Positions 40,373-51,922 are shown, numbered from the stretch's first letter. The stretch: 64,000 bases of DNA from Betaproteobacteria bacterium RIFCSPLOWO2_02_FULL_63_19 (GCA_001770415.1 MEQX01000093.1:1-64000); one strand, 5' to 3'. The notes: generated by a model from the sequence alone, not told the origin. Made by a program: numbers and translations.

Positions 40373-40858
40373 ATGCCAGCACGATTGACGCATTTTGACG
40401 ACAAGGGCTCGGCGCACATGGTGGACGTCGCCGCCAAAGCGCAAACGCACCGCGTGGCGCGCGCATCGGGAGGCATATGCATGCGCCCTGCGACGCTGAA
40501 GATGATCCTCGCTGGAACGGCCAAGAAGGGCGATGTGTTGGGCGTGGCCAGGATCGCGGCAATTCAGGGCGCAAAGCGCACGAGCGACATCATTCCGCTT
40601 TGTCATCCCCTTTCGCTGACGCATGTCGCCGCTGAGTTCAAGGTAGATCGGCGCCGCGCGATAGTCACTCTGACGGTAACGGTGGAGACGACAGGACGCA
40701 CCGGCGTTGAGATGGAGGCTCTCGCCGCGGTAAGCGTCGGCCTGCTGACCATCTACGATATGTGCAAGGCCGTGGACCGCGCGATGACCATCATCGACGT
40801 GAAGCTGCTGGAAAAATCGGGTGGCAAGTCCGGGCGCTTCCGCCACCCCGAGGCCTGA
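40373..40858 (+). CDS. moaC: Cyclic pyranopterin monophosphate synthase
   Basis: Second step of molybdenum-cofactor synthesis, converting the MoaA product to cyclic pyranopterin monophosphate. 161 aa, the standard length, with [23 protein letters not shown] at the start, [18 protein letters not shown] (substrate-binding His) and [29 protein letters not shown] with the catalytic acid/lysine region. The ORF may start at the ATG at 40373 as used. No other moa gene is in the window. Confidence 0.97.
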   Translation: MPARLTHFDDKGSAHMVDVAAKAQTHRVARASGGICMRPATLKMILAGTAKKGDVLGVARIAAIQGAKRTSDIIPLCHPLSLTHVAAEFKVDRRRAIVTLTVTVETTGRTGVEMEALAAVSVGLLTIYDMCKAVDRAMTIIDVKLLEKSGGKSGRFRHPEA

Positions 40859-40968
40859 CGCGCCCACATTCCCGGACCGACGTTCTGCCACGGGCGCGCG
40901 GGATACACTTTGTTACCGGAGCCGGACGCGCGACGTGATAGAGTCGCAACGCTACCCTAAGGTCTCCC

Positions 40969-42516
40969 ATGAAGAAGTTCTTCTCCGCAATCATATTGGT
41001 CGCGCTGGTTGCTGGCGGCGGATATTTCTATCTGCGCCAACAGGCGTCGGCCACTGCCGGGTATCGGCTCGTCAAGATCGAGCGCGGCCCGATTACCGCA
41101 GTGGTTTCATCCACGGGCACCCTGAACGCCGTCATCACCGTTCAGGTCGGCTCGCAGATTTCGGGCCAGATCAAGGAAATACTGGCCGATTTCAACACCG
41201 AGGTGAAAAGCGGTCAACTGATAGCGCGAATCGATCCGGAGCAGTTTGAGTCGCGTGTGGCCCAGGTCAGGGCCGATCGCGATGCCGCACGCAGCGCGGT
41301 GGAGGTCGCGCGCAGCAACGTTCGAGCGGCAACAGCGGACCGTGCGCGAATCCAGGCGATGCTTGCCGACGCCACCCGTGATCTGGAGCGCAAGCAACTT
41401 CTGCTGGCAAAGAATTTCATCACCGCATCGGAGCGCGACAAGGCCCAAACCGTGTTTACAGTCGCCAAAGAGCAAGTGCGCACCGCCGAAGCCCAGATTG
41501 CCGTCCAGGAAGCCCAAGTCCGTAATGCCCTATCGGTGGTCAAACAGCGTGAAGCGGCACTCCGGCAAGCGACGATAGACCTTGATCGGACCTACATCCG
41601 GGCCCCCGTCGCCGGTACCGTCATTTCGCGAAACGTTGATGCAGGCCAGACCGTCGCGGCCAGCCTTCAGGCACCGACCCTGTTCACCATTGCCAAGGAC
41701 CTATCGGCAATGCAGGTCGATACCTCGGTCGACGAAGCGGATGTCGGGCGACTACGGGTCGGGCAGCAAGCGACATTCACCGTGGACGCCTTCCCGCGCC
41801 GGAATTTCAACGGAAGCATCGTCCAGATCCGCAAGGCGCCCACGATCGTGCAAAACGTCGTCACATACACGGTGGTGATTTCGGCGGAAAACCCGGATCG
41901 CTCCCTACTGCCGGGGATGACAGCCAACGTGCGCATCGTCGTAGACCAGCGTGAAAGCGTACTCAAAGTTCCCAATGCGGCGCTGCGCTTCCGTCCTGCT
42001 GTCCGGGTTGAATCAGCGCGCGAGGCACCTGTGCCGGATTCCGCCACCAGGCGCCCCGGCGCGCAGGAAGGACAGGCATTCAGACAGCGGATCGTCGCCG
42101 AGCTCGGCCTCGATGAGGCCCAAAAAGTAAGGGTCGAGCAGATTCTCGCGGATTCGCGCGCCAAAATGCGGACCTTGGCAGAGATGCAGAATGCTTCGGA
42201 GCGCCGCAAACATGCTGAGCGCATACGCGCCGAGTCGCGAAACGAAATCGCCTCCGTGCTTCGCGCCGAACAACGCGCAGGGTTCGAGCGCATCGTCGCG
42301 GACCTGTTTGGAGCACGAACCAGCGCCGGCCGCGTCTGGATTATAGATGCCGAAGGTCACCCCAAGCCGGTCGACGTCAGACTGGGCCTCTCCGATGGCA
42401 GTTCGAGCGAAATCCAATCGCGCGAACTTGCGGCGGGCCAGGAGGTTATCGTCGGCTTTGCGCAGACGGGCAGACCTGTGCAACCGCAAAGTGGCGCCCC
42501 GCGACTGCGATTCTGA
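40969..42516 (+). CDS. MacA-like periplasmic adaptor with Spy/LTxxQ-like helical insert
   Basis: Membrane-fusion protein that links an ABC exporter to an outer-membrane channel. 515 aa, well over the usual 370-400. It has an N-terminal anchor (SAIILVALVAGGGYFYL), a lipoyl/barrel half (VSSTGTLNAVITVQVGSQISGQIKEI), a long coiled coil (about 95-205), the second lipoyl half (YIRAPVAGTVISRNVDAGQTV) and a beta barrel. Residues about 365-450 are an extra helical region (LGLDEAQKVRVEQILADSRAK...LRAEQRAGFERIVADLFG) that resembles the CpxP/Spy LTxxQ fold, inserted before the final membrane-proximal strands (VWIIDAEGHPKPVDVRLGLSDG). Confidence 0.88.
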   Translation: MKKFFSAIILVALVAGGGYFYLRQQASATAGYRLVKIERGPITAVVSSTGTLNAVITVQVGSQISGQIKEILADFNTEVKSGQLIARIDPEQFESRVAQVRADRDAARSAVEVARSNVRAATADRARIQAMLADATRDLERKQLLLAKNFITASERDKAQTVFTVAKEQVRTAEAQIAVQEAQVRNALSVVKQREAALRQATIDLDRTYIRAPVAGTVISRNVDAGQTVAASLQAPTLFTIAKDLSAMQVDTSVDEADVGRLRVGQQATFTVDAFPRRNFNGSIVQIRKAPTIVQNVVTYTVVISAENPDRSLLPGMTANVRIVVDQRESVLKVPNAALRFRPAVRVESAREAPVPDSATRRPGAQEGQAFRQRIVAELGLDEAQKVRVEQILADSRAKMRTLAEMQNASERRKHAERIRAESRNEIASVLRAEQRAGFERIVADLFGARTSAGRVWIIDAEGHPKPVDVRLGLSDGSSSEIQSRELAAGQEVIVGFAQTGRPVQPQSGAPRLRF

Positions 42517-42529
42517 ATTCCGGCACCGC

Positions 42530-43248
42530 ATGCTGATCCGCACCCGTAACCTGCGAAAGGAGTACTCCCTGGGCACGCACAGAGTCCACGCCCTTCGTGG
42601 AGTGTCCACTGAAATCGACGCGGGTGAATTCGTCGCAGTCATGGGACCGTCGGGTTCGGGGAAATCCACGTTCATGAATCTGCTCGGCTGCCTGGACGTG
42701 CCGACCTCCGGTGATTATGAACTCGCCGGAGACCCGGTCGAGCACCGCGCTCCCGACGAACTCGCTGCAATCCGTAACCGTCGCATCGGCTTCGTATTCC
42801 AGGGCTTCAATCTGCTTGGGCGCGCAAATGCGATGGAAAACGTCGAATTGCCGTTGATCTACGCTGGTGTTGCGTCGGCCGAGAGGCACCGCCGGGCGCG
42901 AGCCAAGATTGAACAGGTGGGTCTTGCCGAGCGCGGGCACCACCTTCCCTCCCAGCTCTCGGGGGGCCAACAGCAGCGCGTTGCGATTGCTCGAGCCTTG
43001 GTAACCGACCCCGTGCTACTGCTCGCCGACGAACCCACGGGCGCGCTGGACTCGCGCACGAGTCTGGAAATCCTGGCGCTGTTCCAGGAGTTGAACAGCC
43101 AAGGCATTACTGTGGTGCTGGTAACCCATGAGCGTGACATTGCGCAGTTCGCACGCCGCATCATCAGTTTCCGCGACGGAATTGTCGCGGATGATCGAGC
43201 AAACCCGGCGCCGGGCAACGCGCAGCGCATGCTCGGAGAATACGCGGC

Positions 43249-43252
<4 letters not shown>
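42530..43252 (+). CDS. MacB-like ABC transporter ATP-binding protein
   Basis: 240-aa ATPase of the MacB/LolD-type subfamily. Walker A GPSGSGKST, the Q-loop (VFQGFNLLG), the signature LSGGQQQRVAIARAL, Walker B LLLADEPTGALD and the H-loop (VLVTHE) are all visible. The ORF-track N-terminus is non-family; MLIRTRNLRKEYSLGTHRV at 42530 is the real start. It is 13 bp after the adaptor gene and overlaps the permease by 4 bp, so adaptor, ATPase and permease form one operon. Unlike E. coli MacB, ATPase and permease are separate proteins. Confidence 0.94.
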
Positions 43253-44478
<1,226 letters not shown>

Positions 44479-44528
44479 GCCCGGACCAGCAGCCCCCCGC
44501 AGACAATAGCGTCGGTACGCAGGAGAAT

Positions 44529-44867
44529 TCAGCGATCCTTCTTGCGGCCGGCCTTCGATTCGAGCGTGATCATGGTTACCAGCTCATATGTCCAGGCCTC
44601 GACAAGGTCCGGAGGGTACCCAGCGTCCCGCAGTGCCCATCGGAAACTGTTGCCCATCCGGGCTCTCTTGTAAAAATTGAGCCGATGGCTGTGTGCAAAA
44701 TGTTCGGCACGGGTGAATATCGCGTGATGAGAACTCTTTAGCTGGCCGACGGTTTTCTTCTTTCCCGAGTCCAGAGAAGACGGCGGCACGCGCTTGGTGA
44801 GTTCGGAAGCAATCGAGCGGCCAAATTCATCCATTTCACTGGTATCAAACCACTGAAGAATTCCCAT
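44529..44867 (-). CDS. Hypothetical protein, 112 aa
   Basis: Unrecognised cytoplasmic protein. The start MGILQWFDTSEMDEFGRSIA at 44867 is chosen over the longer ORF-track version, whose first 30 residues are arginine-rich and atypical. The chain is basic and largely helical, with KSSHHAIFTRAEHFAHSHRLNFYKRARMGNSFRWAL giving a cluster of histidines. There is no signal peptide or membrane helix. It is convergent with the MacB-like permease and sits at the left edge of the polysaccharide locus, with no clear link to it. Confidence 0.6.
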   Translation of the reverse strand: MGILQWFDTSEMDEFGRSIASELTKRVPPSSLDSGKKKTVGQLKSSHHAIFTRAEHFAHSHRLNFYKRARMGNSFRWALRDAGYPPDLVEAWTYELVTMITLESKAGRKKDR

Positions 44868-45087
44868 AGACGAATCCCGTCGAGTCAACTCCGCACTGAT
44901 GATACAACCAATCGGCTTCGCGGCGCCGCGCGGCGGAACCCGTCTTCGCAGATCCAACGCGGACCTTGCCGGCGGCGGACTTCCTTCTTATATCGCAAAC
45001 GTCAGGCACGCTTCCAGGCACGTTCCGTGACACGCTTGGTGGAGCTGGCTGCGCGCGGTGTTCCGGTCGGGCGCCAATGCAAACAGT

Positions 45088-46692
45088 CTAGTCGCCTTTG
45101 GATTTCGGACCAGACGCCTCCTCGTGGTATTCGTCATCTATGTTTACGTCCCAGATCGGGGCCTTGTCACCACTGCCGGACAGTACCGCTTCCACTGCAA
45201 GCTTGGCGGACAACATCGAATGGTCCTGGTTGTTGTAGCGGTGCATCCCGTTGCGCCCGATCAGAAACAAATTCGGAATCTTGTCGAGATATTCGCGTAG
45301 TTCGCCGAAGAACGCGTATGAACCGTAGTAACCGGGGTAGGCCTTTGGCATTCGGATCACGACCCCATCCAAGTAATCTGCGGCACTAGCAAGACGTAAT
45401 CGACGCATCTCCTCGATGCCGAGCTTCACCAATTCAGGGTCAGACGTTTCCCACAACTCGTCCCCTTCCTGGCAGAAATATTCCAATCCAATCCAAACGC
45501 TGTTTGCGTCACGAACCATGTGGGGGCTCCAGTTATTGAAGATCTGGAGGCGACCGACCTTTACGCCGGAATCCTGCACGTAAATCCAGTTATCGGGGAC
45601 GAGGTTCGTTGCTCCTTGGCCAGCCGAAGTCGGCAGCATTCGCCTGTACAGCAGGCCGACCGTAATAAAATCGCGGTACTCGAGCCCGCCCGCAACTTCC
45701 CGGACGCGCTGCGGCGGCGCAGGCGCGAGCCCAAGAACAAGATCGCGAATCGGCATGGTCGAAAGAAAAAAGTCGGCCTCGTAACACTGTTCTTCCCCGC
45801 CTGGCATCCGGGCGCACGCCGCTCTAATGCATGTGCCATCGTGCTCGAGACGGATCACAGGCGCCTCGGCAACAATGGTCACGCCCAGCTCACGCAAACG
45901 CTCGGCGGTGGTCTCCCACATCAACCCAGGGCCGTACTTCGGGTATAGAAAACGCTCGATAAGGGATGTCTGCTCGGCCTGACCGATGCCGGTGCTGTCG
46001 CCACCTATCAGTTTCAAAATCGCGTGGCGCAGCGCCGTGCCTACCGAAAGGCTCTTGATTCGCTGGGCCCCCCATTCCGCGCTGATTTGACTACACTGTT
46101 TGCCCCAAACCTTTTCCGTATAGGCCTTAAAGAACTGCAAATAGAGCCGACGGCCGAACCTGTTGACAAAAAAATCCTCGAGCGTGCGTTCCGGACGAAT
46201 CGGGAAAAGCGCTGCACGCAGATAGCTTGCCGCAAACGTTGCGCTGCGCCACAACCCGAGCTTGAGTGCCGTTTCGACGTTTGCCTTAACGGGATAGTCG
46301 AAGAATCGCCCATTGAAATAGATGCGCGAAAGGCGGCTTCGTACCAGCATCACGCGTTCATCCGAGGCCGGTGCCTCGGAAGCCGTGCCCAGCGCGTGCC
46401 GCTTTCCCTGGTAGGCGAGAAGCAACACCCTGTCCTTCTCATTCAGATCGACCTCGCGTACGAGTGGTAGCATGTTCAGCCACCAGTCCATGATCCAATC
46501 CGACTTGGAGAAGAACCGGTGTCCGCCGATGTCGATGCGATTCCCTTTGTAATTGACGGTCTTCGCCAAGCCGCCGATGTCCCGCGTTGCTTCGAGAACG
46601 ACGATGTTTCTGACACCGGCTTTCGCCAGCTCGTATGCCGCCGTAAGACCGGCCGGCCCAGCGCCGATGATCACTGCCCTCAGTTGATTCAT
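45088..46692 (-). CDS. FAD/NAD(P)-dependent oxidoreductase, UDP-galactopyranose-mutase/protoporphyrinogen-oxidase-like
   Basis: 534-aa flavoprotein with the N-terminal FAD dinucleotide motif [21 protein letters not shown] and the adjoining [24 protein letters not shown]. Late segments [21 protein letters not shown] and [19 protein letters not shown] form the second FAD contact. The family includes amine oxidases and UDP-galactopyranose-mutase relatives common in polysaccharide loci. The start is [10 protein letters not shown] at 46692 rather than the ORF-track extension into the GtrA gene. It is immediately downstream of GtrA, so a role in modifying a lipid- or nucleotide-linked sugar is likely, but the reaction is not known. 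Confidence 0.85.
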   Translation of the reverse strand: MNQLRAVIIGAGPAGLTAAYELAKAGVRNIVVLEATRDIGGLAKTVNYKGNRIDIGGHRFFSKSDWIMDWWLNMLPLVREVDLNEKDRVLLLAYQGKRHALGTASEAPASDERVMLVRSRLSRIYFNGRFFDYPVKANVETALKLGLWRSATFAASYLRAALFPIRPERTLEDFFVNRFGRRLYLQFFKAYTEKVWGKQCSQISAEWGAQRIKSLSVGTALRHAILKLIGGDSTGIGQAEQTSLIERFLYPKYGPGLMWETTAERLRELGVTIVAEAPVIRLEHDGTCIRAACARMPGGEEQCYEADFFLSTMPIRDLVLGLAPAPPQRVREVAGGLEYRDFITVGLLYRRMLPTSAGQGATNLVPDNWIYVQDSGVKVGRLQIFNNWSPHMVRDANSVWIGLEYFCQEGDELWETSDPELVKLGIEEMRRLRLASAADYLDGVVIRMPKAYPGYYGSYAFFGELREYLDKIPNLFLIGRNGMHRYNNQDHSMLSAKLAVEAVLSGSGDKAPIWDVNIDDEYHEEASGPKSKGD

Positions 46693-46693
46693 G

Positions 46694-47140
46694 TCATGCC
46701 TGGAGACGGGTGAAAAGAAGCAGCTTACGACCCAGAAAATTGCAGCAGAACACGATACCGGCCGAAACCAGTTTGGCGAGTTCGGGAGACAGCGACAACC
46801 ACGCGACGCCGACGTAGAGCACCAGTTCATTCACTAGTAGACCGAAAATACCGATCAGCGCGAATATCACGAATTCGGAGCGCCGTCCGGCGAGGCGCCG
46901 CTGGTGAAACACCCAGCGGACGCTGAGAATGTAGACTGTCACCAGACCTAGCATGAACCCGCTCGGCCCCGCAATGAGGTAGTGGATGTCCGCGAGCCGG
47001 ATCATTGCGATATAGGTACCGGCATCAACGGCGAGCGCGACAGCCGAAGCGACGAAGTAGCGCAGAGCCTCTTTCAGCATGCCGCCGGCGGCCGTCCTCG
47101 CGGCACGCATCTCAGTCGCCAGCGAAGTCCTGCCAATCAT
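46694..47140 (-). CDS. GtrA family membrane protein
   Basis: Small four-helix membrane protein, about 148 aa, of the family thought to flip or hold polyprenyl-phosphate-linked sugars for glycosyl transfer. Helices: [60 protein letters not shown] and [20 protein letters not shown]. The last one carries the family end [10 protein letters not shown]. The start is uncertain between 47140, 47110 and 47080; none has a clear ribosome binding site. It is 1 bp from the start of the flavoprotein gene downstream. Confidence 0.85.
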   Translation of the reverse strand: MIGRTSLATEMRAARTAAGGMLKEALRYFVASAVALAVDAGTYIAMIRLADIHYLIAGPSGFMLGLVTVYILSVRWVFHQRRLAGRRSEFVIFALIGIFGLLVNELVLYVGVAWLSLSPELAKLVSAGIVFCCNFLGRKLLLFTRLQA

Positions 47141-47204
47141 AGATATGGATTGATCCGCCCAGTTTTGCTCCTGCAAAAGGAAACGTCCTGTACACGTTCT
47201 CGTC

Positions 47205-48908
47205 TCATTCGAGCAGCCATAGCTCACCCCATGCTCCGACGGTAACTCGCCTAGCGCCCGCGTGCAGTCGATGTGCCATTTCCGCATTTTCCTTGCGACC
47301 ATGGCTAATCATGAAAAGGACCTTCCTCGTCAGCGGCGGATAATTGTGCAGCATGTCGATCGTGTAGTAGCCATAGCTCGTGTCGATAAAAGCGACTTGC
47401 GCCATGGACGTATCGGCCAATGGAACCTGGCCAAGGTGCCGTTCGATGAACGCGTTGACCTGCATAACGCGTAATGAGGTAGACAACAGAAGGCTCCCGA
47501 GCGCAAGTGCTCCGACCGCCGCAACGAATCGCCTTCCGCCCGAAGACCTTACCGGAACGCGAACCATGGCGGCTGCTGCCAGCACGGCAAGAACGCCCCA
47601 GGCGGAGTGGAAATATCGGTATCCCCATCCATGGCCCTGGTCAAAGGGGATCAGAAAGTACCCTAGGAACGTCGTAATCGCTGATGCAAGCAGCAACCCG
47701 TACCGCGGATCCGTCCGGGCTTTCAGGAAACCGAACCACGCAAGGATCGGCAGTCCGGGCACTGCCCATACCCAAAGTTTCACCAAGCCGCCAACACGAA
47801 CCAGTACGGTGTGCGCATCCGGGAGGTTCGCGATCTTTCCGATCGCCGCCATCCAGCGTATTGCATAAGGTACAGTCGCCGCAGCGCTGCCCGGTGGCGT
47901 ATGAATCGAGCCAGCACTGCGCAAATCGCCGAGCAATTGCAGCCACCCGACGCCAAGGGCACCCGCGAAAGGTATATAACCGAGTGCCAGCGCCACAAAA
48001 CACCGGAACTCGCGACGAACGAGGAGCCAGACTATCCAGGGCGCCGCATAGAGCATATGAGGTGGCGGGCTGTGCATGACCAGCGCAAACCCACCGACCA
48101 TTCCCGCGGCGAGTGCCTTTCCCGGTGTAGGCCGCAGCAGCAACAGCGTGTAGACCGTACTGAACAGAAGGTTCGCGCTCATCGAATAGTAGGACATCGC
48201 GTTGATCGAGAACGCCGGGGACGCGAGCGCGAAAAGAATCGCCCAGCCTCCGGCTTCCTCGCTGGCGCAGAGCTCGCGCGCCAGCCGGTGCACAGCCACG
48301 AGCGACAATGCCCCGATCGCAGGGTTGGATGCCCACGGGATGCCGAGAAACGTAAAGGGCGTGAGCAGAAGCGCGAATCCGGGCATGAAATAGGAAACCA
48401 CCTCGCCCCCTGGGCGGGACACGATTAGAAACGATTTCTGAAATGGCTTCGCGATGAGCCAATCCAGGAGTTCCACCGGATAGTGGCCTATGAGATGTCC
48501 CGCGGCGAATACTTCGCTCTGAAAACGAACGCTGTACTCGTCCATCGACAGCGGATAATCGTGATAGGCGAATACTGCGCCGACGCAAAAGGCGACGAAT
48601 GCCACGCCAGCGACAATGTTCGGATGATTTCCAATTGCGCGCACCACTGCGATCGTCGGCCCGCTATTCCTTGAAAGAAGCGCCACAGCCAGTAGGCCGA
48701 CGATCAGCAGTGCAGCCCAGTAATCCTGATTGATCAGCAGATTCCAGAAGATTGGCGCCGAGTATGGGTCGTTTACGCCGAGGCGGTGCCGAACTATAAA
48801 GCCCAGACAAAAGACGGAGACGATTACACTGCCGAGAAAGAATGAACGTGAAACATCATTCTCGCTCCCGGGAAACAGGAACTCTCCTACGCTTGTCGCT
48901 TGCCTCAT
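47205..48908 (-). CDS. Polytopic membrane protein, likely glycosyltransferase-type
   Basis: About 567 aa with roughly 11-13 hydrophobic helices. An early periplasmic loop, YHDYPLSMDEYSVRFQSEVFAAG, holds the D-E pair typical of GT-C glycosyltransferases such as ArnT-like GT39 enzymes. The C-terminal part contains a soluble stretch (FIDTSYGYYTIDMLHNYPPLTRKVLFMISHGRKENAEMAHRLH). These features suggest transfer of a sugar from polyprenyl phosphate to an acceptor in the periplasm, consistent with the GtrA neighbour 64 bp away. The exact family is not proved. Start MRQATSVGEF at 48908. Confidence 0.7.
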   Translation of the reverse strand: MRQATSVGEFLFPGSENDVSRSFFLGSVIVSVFCLGFIVRHRLGVNDPYSAPIFWNLLINQDYWAALLIVGLLAVALLSRNSGPTIAVVRAIGNHPNIVAGVAFVAFCVGAVFAYHDYPLSMDEYSVRFQSEVFAAGHLIGHYPVELLDWLIAKPFQKSFLIVSRPGGEVVSYFMPGFALLLTPFTFLGIPWASNPAIGALSLVAVHRLARELCASEEAGGWAILFALASPAFSINAMSYYSMSANLLFSTVYTLLLLRPTPGKALAAGMVGGFALVMHSPPPHMLYAAPWIVWLLVRREFRCFVALALGYIPFAGALGVGWLQLLGDLRSAGSIHTPPGSAAATVPYAIRWMAAIGKIANLPDAHTVLVRVGGLVKLWVWAVPGLPILAWFGFLKARTDPRYGLLLASAITTFLGYFLIPFDQGHGWGYRYFHSAWGVLAVLAAAAMVRVPVRSSGGRRFVAAVGALALGSLLLSTSLRVMQVNAFIERHLGQVPLADTSMAQVAFIDTSYGYYTIDMLHNYPPLTRKVLFMISHGRKENAEMAHRLHAGARRVTVGAWGELWLLE

Positions 48909-49023
48909 ATTAGGTCGTTCCCGCTTCGAATCGGCGGAATCATTAGACAGCCCGCCGAAGGCGCGTACCACTCAACAAGAATCGTCGTTCGGCGCAGAAC
49001 CCTAGGCAGCCCAAGCTGTCGGT

Positions 49024-50439
49024 CTAATAGGCGGCCGGCTGCGTGAAACCGCGCACTACCGTCAAGAAGACAATCTTGAGGTCCAGCCAAATCGACCAGT
49101 TTCGGATGTAGTAGAGGTCGTGCTCGACCCGTTTGCGCATCTTCTCCACGGTGTCGGTTTCACCGCGCCACCCATTCACCTGTGCCCAACCCGTGATGCC
49201 CGGCTTTACTTTATGCCTGAGCATATATCCCGTAACGAGCTTTCGGTATTGTTCATTGTGCGACACCGCGTGTGGTCGCGGACCGACGACCGACATATGC
49301 CCTTGGAGCACGTTGAAAAACTGCGGTAGTTCATCCAGCGAAGTGCGTCTCAGAAAGGCGCCGAAACGCGTTACTCTCGGATCGGCCTTACGCGCCTGCG
49401 GCACGTCCCCGCCGTCCTCGAGAACCTTCATCGTACGGAATTTCCATACTTCGACAACTTTGCCGCTCATTCCGTAACGGTGCTGGACAAATAGCACCGG
49501 GCCACGCGAGGTTAGCTTTATCGCTAATGCGACCAGCAGCATTAAGGGCAACGCGGGTATCAAAATAAGCCCGGCCAGGGCGATGTCTTCAAGTCGCTTG
49601 AGTGAGCCGTCTACGCCCAGAAACGGCGTATCGAATATGCTCACGACTGGCATGCCCTCGATTTCTGTCCAGCGCGCATTCATCATTTCGAACATGAAGA
49701 ATTCGGGCACGAGAAAGACCGACGCGGTGGTGTCGGAAAGCTCCCTGATCAGATCCATGACTCTCCGCTCATTTACAAGTGGCAGCGCGACGTACACGTA
49801 ATCCAAATTGCCTGACCTAGCGCGCTCAACCATGGTCGCAAGGCTTCCCTCGACCCTGTAAGGGTGCCCTGCAAGTGGCTCCACTCCGCGGTGCACATCG
49901 TCATCGTAAAAACCGATCAGATTCAATCCAAGCCATTCAGCGGCCAACACGCGTTCGGCGACGCGGCGCGCAAGATCTCCCGCGCCGGCGATCGCGAGCG
50001 AGCGCATGTTGCGCCCATTCGCTCGGCTTGCGCGCAAGAACAGGCGTATCGCAAACCGAAGTATTACCAGTATGGAAAACGAGAGGCTCCACCAAAGGAT
50101 CATTATGACGCGGGAATAGTGCTCGGAGGTCTTGGTCAGATAAGCAATAGTGACCAGCAGCGCGGCAACGCCAGCACAGACAGCAGCAAGTTCAGCGACC
50201 TCTTGGCGCAACGCGTAGACACGCCAAGATGAATACAAATGTGTCAGCTCGCCAGCGGTCACGAACACAAGCACGGCAAGGACCGCAGCCAGCCAATAAT
50301 ATGGCCCCATCGATTGTGGGTCGTAAAAGGCTACCGCTCCGAACAACGACAAAAAGACCACCGCGGAGTCAAGCAGGCGGTGCAGGAATGCGAACTTGGA
50401 GGCATGGGGTCGGATCAGACCACCAGCATCGGATGCCAT
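49024..50439 (-). CDS. Undecaprenyl-phosphate sugar phosphotransferase (WcaJ/PglC-type initiating enzyme)
   Basis: 471-aa initiating enzyme that transfers a sugar-1-phosphate (often glucose) to undecaprenyl phosphate, starting repeat-unit synthesis. The N-terminal half has five helices and a CoA-binding-like NAD domain (LAIAGAGDLARRVAERVL). The C-terminal catalytic domain carries KRLEDIALAGLILIPALPLM, the LFVQHRYGMSGKVVEVWKFRTM motif and RRTSLDELPQFFNVLQGHMSVVGPRP, which is the family signature. Its presence marks the locus as an exopolysaccharide or O-antigen cluster. Confidence 0.93.
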   Translation of the reverse strand: MASDAGGLIRPHASKFAFLHRLLDSAVVFLSLFGAVAFYDPQSMGPYYWLAAVLAVLVFVTAGELTHLYSSWRVYALRQEVAELAAVCAGVAALLVTIAYLTKTSEHYSRVIMILWWSLSFSILVILRFAIRLFLRASRANGRNMRSLAIAGAGDLARRVAERVLAAEWLGLNLIGFYDDDVHRGVEPLAGHPYRVEGSLATMVERARSGNLDYVYVALPLVNERRVMDLIRELSDTTASVFLVPEFFMFEMMNARWTEIEGMPVVSIFDTPFLGVDGSLKRLEDIALAGLILIPALPLMLLVALAIKLTSRGPVLFVQHRYGMSGKVVEVWKFRTMKVLEDGGDVPQARKADPRVTRFGAFLRRTSLDELPQFFNVLQGHMSVVGPRPHAVSHNEQYRKLVTGYMLRHKVKPGITGWAQVNGWRGETDTVEKMRKRVEHDLYYIRNWSIWLDLKIVFLTVVRGFTQPAAY

Positions 50440-50555
50440 TTCTTTATGAACCCTCCGTTGAAAGCGACCCCGTATGCCGCTTGCAAAATGCTAGCATGCC
50501 CATTATTACGGCAAACGAGAACAAATTCCTTAGCTTGATGCGATCGTCGTTCCCG

Positions 50556-51812
50556 CTAGGACTTGGTGAGCCCCTCAAGCTCGCGCACGAATTCACCGAG
50601 GATCGCGCTTCGATTCCACTCCGATTCCGCCCTCGTGCGTCCGGTTGCTCCGAGCTCCAAACGCAACCGCACGTCCCGCGCCAGTTCGATAATTGCGCCG
50701 GCAAACGCGTTCAGGTCACCTGGAGCGACCACCCTGCCACAGGCCTCCAGCGCCAGCGATATCTCAGAATCTGCACTCGCAGTAGCCACAACTGGTCTTC
50801 CGCTGGCAAGCATGCCCGTGAGTTTGGATGGCATTACCAGATCGGCAATACCCGGTCGCTGAGGAAGAAGATGAATATCGGCGAGATTCAAGAGTTGATT
50901 GAGAAGGGAAGCAGGTTGAATTGGCATGAAGCGGACGTTGGCGAGCTCTGACGCCGCCGCCTCGAGTTTCGCCCTCGCAGGTCCATCACCGCATAACACG
51001 AAATCTACCGGCTCGCCTGCCAGAAGCTGCGCCGACTCAATGATGAGTTCGAGACCTTGTTTCGATCCCATCGCTCCCGAGTACAGTGCCACCACGCGGC
51101 CCGCACCAATGCCCAGCCGCTCCCTGAATATACTTGGCTCTCTGGTTGGGTAAATTTCGGCGGTGTCTACCCAGTTGCGCAGAAGCAGCGTGCGTTCCAA
51201 TGCAACGCCCTTCGTCGTCAACCGCTGCCGCATTGCCGATGAAATCGTAGATACCTTGTCAAATCGGCGCAGCAGCGATCCCTCGCAGGCATTGACGATT
51301 GCACGCGGGAAACCTGCTCGAAGCAGCCCCACCGCGAATGCAGCGTCAATTTCGAAGTCCTGAACGTGCAACCACGCAGCAGCAGCAGCGGCCCGAGCGG
51401 TTGCAAGCGCGGCAGGCGCTGATATGAGCGTAGGCGCAATCGCGATAACGACCTGCGGACGCCATGCAATCTGGCAAAGGGCTGCGGGAAGACTTGATGC
51501 CGCGAAAGAAATCAGATGCAGAACCCGGCGAAGGCCTGTCGGCCGTTTCGGAACGTAGATCGGACAGCGCCATATTTCGACCGACTTGCTCGCGACTCGG
51601 GCAATATTCGATGCCGAACGATCGATGAATTCGCGGTGATACCTGAATCGCGACCGTCCCTGCTCGCGCTCCCACCGCGGGTAATACGGCGGGCCCGCGA
51701 TGATCCGAACTTCATGCCCGACCTCGGCAAACCAAGCCGCCATTTCGCCCGTGTACTTACCCACGCCGACCAGTTCCGGCCAGAAGTTGAGACCGACTAT
51801 GAGGATCTTCAT
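50556..51812 (-). CDS. Glycosyltransferase family 4 (WcaI-like)
   Basis: 418-aa GT-B glycosyltransferase. N-terminal acceptor domain: MKILIVGLNFWPELVGVGKYTGEMAAWFAEVGHEVRII, as in WcaI. C-terminal donor domain: VALYSGAMGSKQGLELIIESAQLL, FVLCGDGPARAKLEAAA and the catalytic E-x7-E-type segment PSKLTGMLASGRPVVATASADSEISLALEACG. It acts in the cytoplasm on a lipid-linked intermediate. It is 110 bp from the next GT4 gene on the same strand. Confidence 0.9.
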   Translation of the reverse strand: MKILIVGLNFWPELVGVGKYTGEMAAWFAEVGHEVRIIAGPPYYPRWEREQGRSRFRYHREFIDRSASNIARVASKSVEIWRCPIYVPKRPTGLRRVLHLISFAASSLPAALCQIAWRPQVVIAIAPTLISAPAALATARAAAAAAWLHVQDFEIDAAFAVGLLRAGFPRAIVNACEGSLLRRFDKVSTISSAMRQRLTTKGVALERTLLLRNWVDTAEIYPTREPSIFRERLGIGAGRVVALYSGAMGSKQGLELIIESAQLLAGEPVDFVLCGDGPARAKLEAAASELANVRFMPIQPASLLNQLLNLADIHLLPQRPGIADLVMPSKLTGMLASGRPVVATASADSEISLALEACGRVVAPGDLNAFAGAIIELARDVRLRLELGATGRTRAESEWNRSAILGEFVRELEGLTKS

Positions 51813-51922
51813 GAAGGTTCGTGCCGACGATGCGCGCTCGTGTGAACTGTTGAGATTACACGCGACTGGTGTTATACGGCGCGCATCGCCGCGGGGTAGA
51901 TGGTACCGAGCCCGCCTGCCAT

